Assembly (NCBI RefSeq): GCF_018991925.1
Contig: NW_024756438.1
Coordinates: 1,019,501 to 1,083,500, forward strand
Source of the DNA: Homarus americanus
Taxonomy: Eukaryota; Arthropoda; Malacostraca; Decapoda; Nephropidae
Direction: 5' to 3'
DNA length: 64,000 bases
The position numbers were made by a program, and so were the translations under genes. Below, one piece after another: positions 1-11,600 of this stretch (position 1 is the stretch's first letter; every line of letters starts with the position of its first letter). The notes beneath the pieces were generated by a model, which worked only from the letters and a program-made list of their open reading frames with translations, had not been told where the DNA came from and did no database searches.

Positions 1-3000
1 CTACGAACGCTCAGATCCACCTCTACGAACGCGTCAAGGATCCAACGTGGGGATCCACCTCTACGAACGCGTCAAGGATCCACCTCTACGAACGTGTCAA
101 GGGATCCACTTACGAACGTGTCAAGGGATCCACCTCACGAACGTGTCAAGGGATCCACCTCTACGAACGTGTCAGGATCCACCTCTACGAACGCGTCAAG
201 GATCCACCTCACGAACGTGTCAGGATCCACCTCTACGAACGTCAAGGATCCACCTCTACGAACGTGTCAAGGGATCCACCTTCACGAACGTGTCAAGGGA
301 TCCACCTCACGAACGCGTCGGGATCACCTTAGAACGCGTCAAGGGATCCACCTCTACGAACGCGGGATCCACCTCACGAACGTCAAGGATCCACCTCACG
401 AACGCGTCAAGGGATCCACCTCTACGAACGCGTCAAGGATCCACCTCTACGAACGTGTCAAGGATCCACCTCTACGAACGTGTCAGGATCCACCTCACGA
501 ACGTGTCAAGGATCCACCACACGTGTCAAGGATCCACCTCTAACGTGTCAAGGATCCACTACGAACGCGTGGGATCCACCTCTACGAACGCGTCAGATCC
601 ACCTCTACGAACGTGTCAAGGGATCCACCTCACGAACGCGTCAAGGATCCACCTCACGAACGTGTCAAGGATCCACCTCTACGAACGTGTCAAGGATCCA
701 CCTCTACGAACGTGTCAAGGATCCACCTCTACGAACGTGTCAAGGATCCACCTCACGAACGTCAAGGGATCCACCTCTACGAACGTGTCAAGGATCCACC
801 TCTACGAACGCGTCAAGGGATCCACCTCACGAACGTCAAGGATCCACCTCTACGAACGTGTCAAGGATCCACCTCTACGAACGTGTCAAGGATCCACCTC
901 TACGAACGTCAAGGGATCCACCACGAACGCGTCAAGGGATCCACCTCTCACGAACGCGTCAAGGGATCCACCTCTACTAACGCGTCAAGGATCCACCTCT
1001 ACGAACGTGTCAGGATCCACCTCACGAACGTGTCAAGGATCCACCTCACGAACGCGTCAAGGGATCCACCTCTACGAACGCGTCAGATCCACCTCTAGGA
1101 TCCTCACGAACGAGTCAAGGGATCCACCTCACGAACGTGTCAAGGATCCACCACGAACGTGTCAAGGATCCACCTCTGAACGTGTGGATCCACCTCACGA
1201 ACGCGCAGGGATCCACCTCACGAACGTGCCAGGGATCCACCTCTAACGCCAAGGATCCACCTCTACGAACGTGTCAAGGATCCACCTCATTAACGCGTCA
1301 AGGGATACCTCTAAACGCCGGATCCACCTCACGAACGCGTCAAGGGATCCACCTCTACGAACGTGTCAAGGATCCACCCTACGAACGTGTCGGGATCCAC
1401 CACGAACGTGTCAAGGGATCCACCTCACGAACGCCGGCGATCCACCCTACAACGCGTCGGGATCCACCTCGAACGTGTCGGGATCCACCCTACGAACGCG
1501 CAGGGATCCACCTCTACGAACGTGTCAAGGATCCACCTCACGAACGCGTCAAGGGATCCACCTCTACGAACGCGTCAAGGATCCACCTCACAACGTGTCG
1601 GATCCACCTCTACGAACGGTCGGGATCCACTTACGAACGTGTCAGGATCCACCTCACGAACGTGTCGGGATCCACCTTACGAACGCGTCAAGGGATCACC
1701 TTAGTACGCGCGGTCCACCTACGAACGTGTGGGATCACTCGAACGTGTCAAGGATCCACCTCTACGAACGCGTCAAGATCCACCTCTACGAACGTGTCAA
1801 GGATCCACCTCTACGAACGTGTCAAGGGATCACCCCACGGGTCAAGGGATCCACCTCTACGAACGCGTCAAGGGATCCACCTCTACGAACGCGTCAAGGA
1901 TCCACCCTACGAACGTGTCAAGGATCCACCTCTACGAACGCGTCGGGATCCACTTTCACGAACGCGTCAGGGATCCACCTCTACGAACGCGTCAAGGATC
2001 ACCCTCCGAACGTGTCAAGGATCCACCTCTACGAACGTGTCAAGGATCCACTTACGAACGCGTCAAGATCCACCTCTACGAACGTGTGCAAGGGATCCAC
2101 CTCTACGAACGTGCAGGCGATCCACCTCCACGAACGTGTCAAGATCCACCTCACGAACGCGTCAAGGGATCCACTTCTCTACGAACGCGTCAAGGATCCA
2201 CCTCTACGAACGCGCCAAGGGATCCACCTCTACGAACGCGTCGGGATCCACCTCACGAACGCGTCGGGATCCACCTCATTAACGTGTCAAGGATCCACCT
2301 CTACGAACGTGTCAAGGATCCACCTCACGAACGCGTCAAGGATCCACCTCTACGAACGCGTCGGGGATCCACCTCTACGAACGTGTCATGGGATCCACCT
2401 CTTCGAACGCGTCAAGGGATCCACCTCTACGAACGTGTCAAGATCCACTTACGAACGTGTCAAGGATCCACCTTACGAACGCGGCGATCCACCTCACGAA
2501 CGTGTCAAGGATCCACCTCTACGAACGCGTCAAGGGATCCACCTCTACGAACGTGCCAAGGATCCACCTACGAACGTGTCAAGGATCCACCTCACGAACG
2601 TGTCAAGGATCCACCTCACGAACGCGCAAGGATCCACCTCACGAACGCGTGGATCCACCTCTACGAACGCGTCAAGGATCCACTTCTACGAACGTGTCAG
2701 GATCCACCCTACGAACGTGTCAAGGATCCACCTCTACGAACGTGCAGGGGATCCACCTCACGAACGTGTCAAGGATCCACCTCTACGAACGCGTCAAGGG
2801 ATCCACCTCTAACGGTCGGCGATCCACCCTAACGTTGGGGATCCACCTCTACGAACGTGTCAAGGGATCCACCTCTACGAACGTGTCAAGGATCCACCTC
2901 ACGAACGGGCTGGGATCCACCTTACGAACGTGCCAGGGATCCACCTCACGAACGTGTCAGGATCCACCTTACTAACGCGTCGGGGATCCACCTCACGAAC

Positions 3001-4811
3001 GCGGTCAATGGGATCCACCTCACGAACGCGTCAAGGATCCACCTCTACGAACGTGCAGGGATCCACCTCACGAACGTGTCGGGGATCCACCTCTACGAAC
3101 GCGCAGGGATCCACCTTACGAACGCGTCAAGGGATCCACCTCTACGAACGTGAAGGATCCACCTCTACGAACGTGTCGGGATCCACCTCTACGAACGCGT
3201 CAAGGGATCCACCTTTACGAACGTGTCAAGGGATCCACCTCTACGAACGTGTCAAGGGATCCACCTCTACGAACGTGTCAAGGATCCACCTCTACGAACG
3301 TGTCAAGGATCCACCCCTAACGAGTCAAGGGATCCACCTCACGAACGCCAAGGATCCACTCTCACGAACGCGCAGGGATCCACCTCACGAACGCGTCAGG
3401 GATCCACCTCACGAACGTCAAGATCCACCTCACGAACGTGTCAGGGATCCACCTACGCGCCGGATCCACTCACGAACGTGTCGGGGATCCACCTCTACGA
3501 ACGTTGGCAATCCACCCTACGAACGCGTCAAGGATCCACCTACGAAGCTTCAAGGGATCCACCCTACGAACGCGTCAAGGATCCACCTTCACGAACGCTC
3601 TGGGATCCACCTCACTAACGTCAAGGGATCCACCTCACGAACGCGCAGGGATCCACCTCTACGAACGCCGCGATCCACCTCTACGAACGTGTCAAGGATC
3701 CACCTCTACGAACGAGTCAAGGATCCACCTCTACGAACGTGTCAAGGGATCCACCTCTACGAACGTGTCAAGGGATCCACCTCTACGAACGTGTCAAGGG
3801 ATCCATCTCACGAACGTGTCAAGGATCCACCTCACTAACGCCAAGGATCCACCCTACGAACGTGTCAAGGGATCCACCTCTACGAACGTGTCAAGGATCC
3901 ACCTCTACGAACGTGTCAAGGGATCCACCTCTACGAACGTGTCAAGGGATCCACCTCTACGAACGCGTCAAGGATCCACCTCTAACGCGTCGGATCCAAC
4001 TCTACGAACGTGCTGGGATCCACCTCTACGAACGTGTCAAGGATCCACCTCTACGAACGCTCCAATGGATCCACCTCTACGAACGTGTCAAGGATCCACC
4101 TCTACGAACGTGTCAGATCCACCCTACGAACGTGTCAAGGATCCACCTCTACTTAACGCGTCAAGGGATCCACCTCTACAACGCTCAAGGATCCACCTCT
4201 ACGAACGTCAAGGGATCCACCTCTACGAACGCGCCAAGGGATCCACCTCTACGAACGCGTCAAGGATCCACCTCTACGAACGCCAAGGATCCACCTCTAC
4301 TAACGCCAAGGATCCACCTCTACGAACGCGTCAAGGATCCACCTCTACGAACGCGTCAAAGGGATCCACCTCTACGAACGTGTCAAGGATCCACCTCTAC
4401 GAACGTGTTAAGATCCACCCTACGAACGTGTCAAGGATCCACCCTACGAACGTGTCAAGGGATCCACCTCTACGAACGCGTCAAGGATCCACCTACGAAC
4501 GCGTCAAGGGATCCACCTCTACGAACGCGTCGGGATCCACCTCTACGAACGAGTCAGGATCCACCTCTACGAACGTGTCAAGGGATCCACCTCTACGAAC
4601 GTGTCAAGGGATCCACCTCTACGAACGCGTCAAGGGATCCACCTCTACGAACGTGTCAAGGGATCCACCTCTACGAACGCGTCAAGGGATCCATCTCTAC
4701 GAACGAGTCAAGGGATCCACCTCTACGAACGTGTCAAGGGATCCACCTCTACGAACGCGTCAAGGGATCCACCTCTACGAACGAGTCAAGGAACACCCTA
4801 TACGAACGGGC
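1..4811. repeat. 25-26 bp minisatellite array, about 190 units
   Basis: The unit starts GGATCCACCTCTACGAACG and ends YGTCAAG. It is 26 bp when three Gs lead into the next ATCC and 25 bp when there are two. Y is T or C, so each unit carries ACGTGT or ACGCGT; every intact unit carries GGATCC. Many units lack 1-6 bases, most often CTCTACG shortened to CTCACG. From about 4560 to 4790 the units are almost perfect 26-mers. The array runs off the left edge of the window and ends in a degenerate unit at about 4790-4811. The + strand of the unit has no stop in any frame, so long open frames here are repeat artefacts, not genes. Confidence 0.97.
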
Positions 4812-4928
4812 CAACCCCACCCCTTATGCAGTACCAATAGCTACACCATAAAACCAGTAATTGGGTTGGTGAAAGTGATAACTATTTTTTTCCTATTTCT
4901 TCAACATTTTGTAAGATGTAATGTTCTG

Positions 4929-5300
4929 TCTGGTTAGGTTAGGTTATGAGTTGTTTGTATATACGACGTAGTTTTCATGGTTTTCTTGCCAGTGAGAGTG
5001 AGTTACCTTCAGTTTGGTTTGGTTCGATTTAATTTAGTATTCGACACTTGTTTGGTTTGGGCTTAAGTATTCGACTCTGGTTTGGCCTTAGAGACACATT
5101 TGCATTTATATTACCTGTATCGATCTTAACCTGCCCGAACCTAAACTTTCTTATCCTAACCTAATGTATTTTGTCCTCTTGTAGCCTAACCTAACCTAAT
5201 ATAACCTAACCCAACCTCTCCCATCCTAAACCAACCTATACTAACTTACCCTTAAATAAAACTAAACCGAAACCTTTTAAAACCTTATCCTTAACTTACG
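4929..5300. repeat. Degenerate TTAGG/CCTAA-type repeats next to the minisatellite
   Basis: GGTTAGGTTAGGTT occurs at about 4931-4946. CCTAACCTAA, CCTAACCTAACCTAAT and TAACCTAACCCAACC cluster at 5155-5215, and looser CCAACCT/CTAACTT words continue to about 5300. The pentamer matches the arthropod telomere motif. The tract is short and degenerate, so it is interstitial or transposon-derived, not a chromosome end. Confidence 0.6.
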
Positions 5301-7148
5301 TATGAATTATGGAACTGTGAATCACGGCCTCTTATCTGTGTACACTTATATACGTACACGGTTTAATATTGTGACCTCGTAAGTCTTGATCATAATTAAT
5401 CCAAACACGTACAGCAGAAGGTTGTCTTTGGGCGAGTTTAACTTCCACTATGAATGTAAGATTTTAGATGGTGCTGCTGTTTAACAATGTTACACTTGAT
5501 GTGTGGAATAAAGTTAAATGGTAAGAGTAAACTGTATGTATGTTAAGTGTTCTACTGTGAGTACTGTTATCGGTATAGATAAACTGGAGGACAAAATTTA
5601 AGACTCCTAACCTAACTTAACCTGGTTGTTACCTTGAAGGGCGAGTGTTGCCAAGATATAACGGGTAACTCCCTCATTTAGTCCCCCAGATTCCTAAAGG
5701 ATCATACAGTAAGTTTCGCCCCTCTTATTGTATACTGCACCTATCTATTATCTGCACCACGACACAGAGTTGGTTAAAAAATTGCTGTAAAATTATAACA
5801 ATACTCTAGTGACCAGATGCGTTCTCTTGTTCCTATCAACAGGGAAAAAAATAAACGTATGAAACTGGTAATCCTGGAGGCAGCTCACCGACTACCTCAC
5901 TTCCCTGACACTACCAGATCTGCAGAACAAAAAACAAACGCTAATGTGGTGCATGAGGAATGTGATAATTAAGTGGTTAGACGAGTCGGAATCCACTTTT
6001 TGTCCTAGTTGCCACTCTTGCTGCCCTCTTGTGGACGTCATTTATAAAACAAAAAATGATGATGTTTGTACAGGCAATGTGACGTCTGGCAATCTGTTAG
6101 TGACACTCTATAAGGGCAGGCTCAGGTGCTGTCTGAATCTGATGTGGCGCGTCTGCTCTATCTCACTTCCTGGAGTTACTTAAAACATCTTGGAATTCTA
6201 TATTACTCAAAACAAATTCTCAATGGATAGTTTCTCAACAGTTAAACTCCCAGCAGCAAAATAATTATCAAGGTAAAATTACACCATCGCCAGCCTCTCT
6301 CAAGCCTCTAACAGACTACTCAGTTACAGTAGATTAAATTAGGTTAAATAAGGTAGAGGCCATGTTGGATATCTTCCCACTGGCCATCTATTCTATTGTG
6401 TTGTCTCCTGGTACTACAGAGTCCTTCTTTACTAACACTGGACTGAAGGACAATGGATGGCCCTCACCAGACCTCTAAGAGAGATTACGGAGGTGTTAAT
6501 TAATGGAGGTAATCAGTATTAAATATATGCATCAATAAATAAATAAAATCCTCTAAATAAACTATACATTTTCATTTTATCCTTCATCGTGACCACTTCC
6601 ACCTCATCATTCCCACTTGATTTACATTCACATTTTTCCTTCTGGTCTTTTTCATGGCCAATATACGTCACCTGTACCCTTCACTCACACGGTTCTCAAC
6701 TATCACACAAGACACACACACACACACACACCACTGCCAACTCTTCCATGCCGGCTGTTCTGTTCTCACGACACATTATAAAAATCCTTAACCGATTAAT
6801 CCTGTTCTTGGCTGACTTGTTCCATTCTTTCTGTTTCTTAATGTCCTCTTGTGCTCTTCTACCCCTCCCACACCACTATATACAATACGTACAGTAGTAT
6901 ATTAAAACCACATATTTCACCAACTCTCTCCTCCATTCACTTCTACCTTCACCTTTCATCTCTGCCAGTCATGTCAAACTCCAGCAGCCAAGTGGATGAT
7001 TCCTGTCTGTGTGGATTGCTTCATTCTGCGCATGAATAGATTAATTAGTAGGGCACAGGAAGCTCTTACTCAGCTCTACGCACCTGATAACACCTCGTCT
7101 TCACTACACACAACGGAATATTCTATAACATTACTCGTATCACAAACA

Positions 7149-7381
7149 TTAACACCCCCCCACCCCCCAGCTTATTTCACCAGAAGATTTAACCTATCAG
7201 CTTATTTCACCTTAACATTAACCCCCAGATTATTCAACTCATGATTAAACTCAGCTGATTTTACCGTAAGATTAACCACCCTAATGCAAACTTACCCCAG
7301 GTAGTGTTCAGGTGTTTATCTGGTGAAATAAGCTGGGGGTTAATTTTAAGGTGAAATAATCCATGGGTTAATCTTAGGGTT
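7149..7381. repeat. Imperfect inverted repeat
   Basis: CAGCTTATTTCACC occurs twice in the left part (about 7169 and 7199). Its complement GGTGAAATAAGCTGGGGG lies near 7321-7338. TTAACCCCC/GGGGGTTAA words are paired in the same way. The arms are imperfect and no target-site duplication is clear, so this may be a decayed foldback element or local duplication. Confidence 0.45.
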
Positions 7382-7393
7382 ATATAAACTAGA

Positions 7394-7405
7394 GGGGGGG
7401 GGGGG
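7394..7405 (+). repeat. G12 homopolymer
   Basis: An uninterrupted run of twelve Gs, followed from about 7540 to 7700 by a G-rich stretch with many GGGG and GGTGAGG words. The exact length of such a run is unreliable in most assemblies. Confidence 0.8.
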
Positions 7406-7770
7406 AGATCTTCAGACAATCCCATAAGTAGCTATTAAGAACGGTACAGAGTCGACATATTTAGTTTCAACTCCGCCATAGATCCCAAAGAGGAGTTTAA
7501 GTGTAAATAAACATATGTCAACTGGGATCGTTTATATGACAGGTGTTGATGTGTGTGTGATAGCATTTGGGGTGACTGGGTGGTGAGGTGTAGGGATGGG
7601 GGTGAGGTGTGGGGAGGGTCTGAGGAAGGGGGAGATGAGTGGTGAAGGCCGGGGAGGTGAGTGGGGGAGGGAGGAGAGTGAGGGTGAGGTGGGATTTTGT
7701 TAACTCATTTTTGCGGTGGGATTTTATTCAGGTATTGTATTTCTTTTCCCCATGAGTTCATACCCAGAGC

Positions 7771-7785
7771 ACACACACACGCACA

Positions 7786-7856
<71 letters not shown>
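7771..7856 (+). repeat. (CA)n microsatellite with CGCA interruptions
   Basis: An imperfect CA/CGCA run passes into an uninterrupted CA run ending near 7856. Confidence 0.95.
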
Positions 7857-7858
<2 letters not shown>

Positions 7859-8688
7859 ATTAAAATAAATCAATAATCAGTTGAAATTTTATTTGGTAAA
7901 AGAAAACGAATACAGTACTGTATATTAAAAAATAAAAAATAAATAAAAAATAAAAGACAAATGGTGGTAGAGAAGCGGGGCAGGGAGTTGGCCTGTACTG
8001 AGCAGTGTGTGTGGTGGTGATAGTGTGTGTGACGCCTGTACCAACATGCACCCAGCTCGCTCCTCTTGGATGATTCATACAGTCTGTACTACTGTAAATT
8101 CGTCTCCATAGTACAGTATATATTCACCCTTATATTTAGTGGAGTCCGCCAAGTCACTGAATACCGATCCTAAAATGACTCAATGATTACTCGAGTATTA
8201 AAATCTTAGCTAATTGTTCATTGAAGCTACGACGCCCCAAGTGTCTGTTCTCCACATATTTTGTATATTTTTTCATCTCATTAAATAATGTTGTTTCAGT
8301 ATGTAGACGTAACCAATGTTCCTACACTTTCCTCCTGTCTACCATCACCGTGTGGGAGACTTTATCATTTTATCACATTTTACAGCAACTTCCTATATGT
8401 CAGATTCCTCAACTAACATTAATTTAAAGTCTCCTTTGAGGTACATCCACAGTAACTTTGTGATATGAAATCTGAGAAAAAATCATCACTTTTTTCTACT
8501 TTTCTGTTTTGTCTCTTCCTGGTACCTCACTTGCTAACGAAAACCACGGTCCCCACGGTCATTCATCTGCCTCACCTCTCATTTAATAGTACCTGTTCAG
8601 TATAATCATAGCCTAATGCTGATATCCATAAGGGCGAAGGAACTAAGTTATGTTGTGTGTGTTGCAGGTGTTCTGCCCGAGCGTGACT

Positions 8689-11600
8689 ATGCTGGAGACT
8701 ACCAACATGGACGAAACGGACACCCCTCTGAAAGACGACAACTTTGTCCCCGCCAAATTCGTCATCGGTGCTAGCGACGATGAATTTGAGGAACCCGAAG
8801 TTAAGGAGGCAGTTTTGGTAAGTAAATTACCGGTATGTCCTAAAGATTAACAGACTGAGATTCTATGAAATAGTAAACATAGATGGGGTAGCAGGATAAC
8901 ACGCCCACTGCTGAAGCCTTCATCAATGTTAAGCAAACACATTACAGATTTTGTGAGTTAGCAAGTTTAAGGACTAACTAATTACTGTACTGTTTCACTG
9001 AGCTCCAATCTCTTTAAAGGTTCTAAATTACTACAGTACAGTAGTTTCAATTACAATCTCAGGTGATCTCATGATAAATCAGTTGCTGTACCTCCAAGTA
9101 TTATCAGCTTGTGTTTTTGTTATAATGTTATTACTGCACTTCAACAATTAAGGTCCTTAAGAGAGTAACAAGAATAGTAATAACACAAGTCCAACAACAA
9201 TCAAAAAGTATGAGAGATAGAACTCTATATCAGTTCACCTAATCTGTGAATATCTTACTATTCTGTCGATGTCATCTATACCAACACTCTGTTATGAAAT
9301 GCCACACACTAGTTAAAAAATAGATTGTAAACAGCAGGGGGTGTAGATAGGCAACCCGTGTTTACTTGACCTCTTAAGTACAAACAAGATTCTGGGGGTG
9401 TTGAAGACCTTGATAGGGGCATTAGATAGAATTAATTTTGGTAGCAAGTACAGGCCTCGGTATTTGGAACTTTTATCGCCGGATATATAAAGCTATACTG
9501 TACTGTATATCCATTTTGTTATCTTGCTCGTCTCTACCATAAAACACAAATATTAATAATAGCAAGTGAAAGATTAAAAAGGAAATCCAATTTTATAGCC
9601 AAGTCGATAGCCCGGGCGGGTTATCATACTGCTGTTTGTTATTTTGGTGTCAAACGAAAGATTAAATCCTATTTAATGCTGAAACTCGTACACGTTTCTT
9701 AATTGTGGCTAGACGGTATATATTTGTGGTTTGTTCACCATCTTATCAACTCACATCACGTTTAAAGGGTTACTCTCACAACACTGTTGTAAAACCTGGT
9801 TGCTTGTCTTTTGTGTTTTAAAATGACCTTTGTATGTAAGATAATATTAGCCTTACATGGCATCCAAAAGCTACACTATTGATTGGGGTATTATAATGGT
9901 TCATTAATTACAAAAATCAATCATAAACAGTGAATTTTATTTCTTATTTGTTATGTTTTATTAAAAAAAATTTACGTGTGTATTTTATGGTATAATTCAT
10001 AGTGTTAGTTAATAGTGCCAATATTAAAACTAACAATGAAAATTCACCCACCTTGTTGTACTCTAGGGACCATCCAATCCATGTTTCACAATACAACCCA
10101 AAACACTGTACAGTACAGTATTCACATGGAGTATAATATATAACAATACAAATAGAAATTTTGATATAATACTCTATAAAAGTATTCTATTAATGTAAAA
10201 GATATGGAAAAAGGCTAACCAAACTAAATAGTTATTTCCTCTGACCAGAGGAAGGATATTGTCATAATGGAATTAACACACGAAGAGGAAGTAACAACTA
10301 CCATACAGCAGGCCAGCTGACCATACACCATCCATTCATTTCTTTGTTGTTTCCATCAATTTCACCAGAGTATAATTTGACCTTAAATCAAACAACACCA
10401 AAGTTCTGTAACATGATTAATTGCATCCTCTTTCATAATACAATATGAAACACTATAAAAACTAACTCCTCGTGTGAAGGAAGTAGGGGGCTTGGTGCCT
10501 GGCTTGTGAGTGAGTGGTAAAAATTATATAAAAAGATTACCTTATAAAGGAGTCCTGCACCGGGAGGCAACACTGGGAACCATTACCAGGTCATCTGATT
10601 TTGTGTGTTTTGGCAGATACTTGGAAGATTCTGTAGTCAAGATTGCCAGATGATCAAGGTTCAACTGTGTCTAGAAATTGAAAAAAAAACGGAAAAAAAC
10701 TCACATTACTGATTATATATCAGTGAAAATGAGGCCATATTTATTCCTAGGGTGGAAAATAGGACCCTTATTTACACCAAAATAAAAAATAATGATCCTT
10801 GGTTATCCCAGGGGAAAAAAAAGAAACTTACAGAGTGCTGGTACCTGGTCCCCAGTCCAGGGGATTATCACTATACCATATACACTATAAATTTAACAAC
10901 AATTCTTTTCACTATTTTGTATACTGTACAGTATTTTGGTGTTTAAGTCTCATCAGTTGTGTCTCCCTCTCAGGCTACACACGTTGTTCCCCCTGATGGA
11001 GGATGGGGGTGGGTAGTGGTGGCAGCGTCATTCATGTGCAATGTTGTGGTGGACGGCATCATCTTTTCCTGTGGTATGTTGCTGCCCAAATTCAGGGAGG
11101 AGTTTAATGTGTCTAATTCTGAAGTATCGTGGGTCAGCTCGCTTCTTGGAGGCTTCTACCTCATCGTCGGTGAGTGATGTGTTTTAAGTTTGAATTTGCT
11201 TGGTGGCCAAATAAATAATAAATAAATTATTTTTTTAGTATTATTATAAATGACATTCAGCTGCTTTGTATAATACTTTCAGCTTCTTATTACTGTAGTA
11301 GTAATCATTATAAATGATCATCTTCATCATATGACACAGCTCTCACATTTATAATGCATCACTGCAAGATTACTAATTGAGAATTATGTGACTAAACCAT
11401 GAGAACAGTTTTATTTAATCTTGTATATTCTCTGACACAGGATCTCTTCCATAGTTAAATGCCATGTTGGTCAGTCCAGCAGAAGTCATGAAACCTGTGA
11501 CCTAATAAAATCCTTCCTATTTCACAGAGCATCACTTATTTATTTTTCCTTTTTGTTTTCTAGGGCCATTTGTATCTGCCTTAGCAAATGCATATGGCTT

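Larger units (their letters stand above)
5301..8667. other. No gene recognised; repeats and upstream region of the transporter gene
   Basis: No coding exon could be supported. Open frames near 5944-6183 and 6589-6897 have no family resemblance and no convincing splice sites. A short CA run lies at about 6713-6732. The transporter's untranslated first exon and promoter probably lie here, because its first coding exon starts at a 3' splice site, but they could not be placed. Confidence 0.5.

Noticed and set aside
47..4937. Several open frames of 150-510 codons with repeating peptides such as RDPPLRTCQG and STSTNVSR
   Set aside because: They are the three + strand frames of a 25-26 bp tandem repeat that has no stop codon in any of these frames. 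They have no splice or start context and no non-repetitive domain.
4929..5300. Chromosome-end telomere
   Set aside because: TTAGG-type words are few and decayed, and unique genes follow. It is an interstitial tract.
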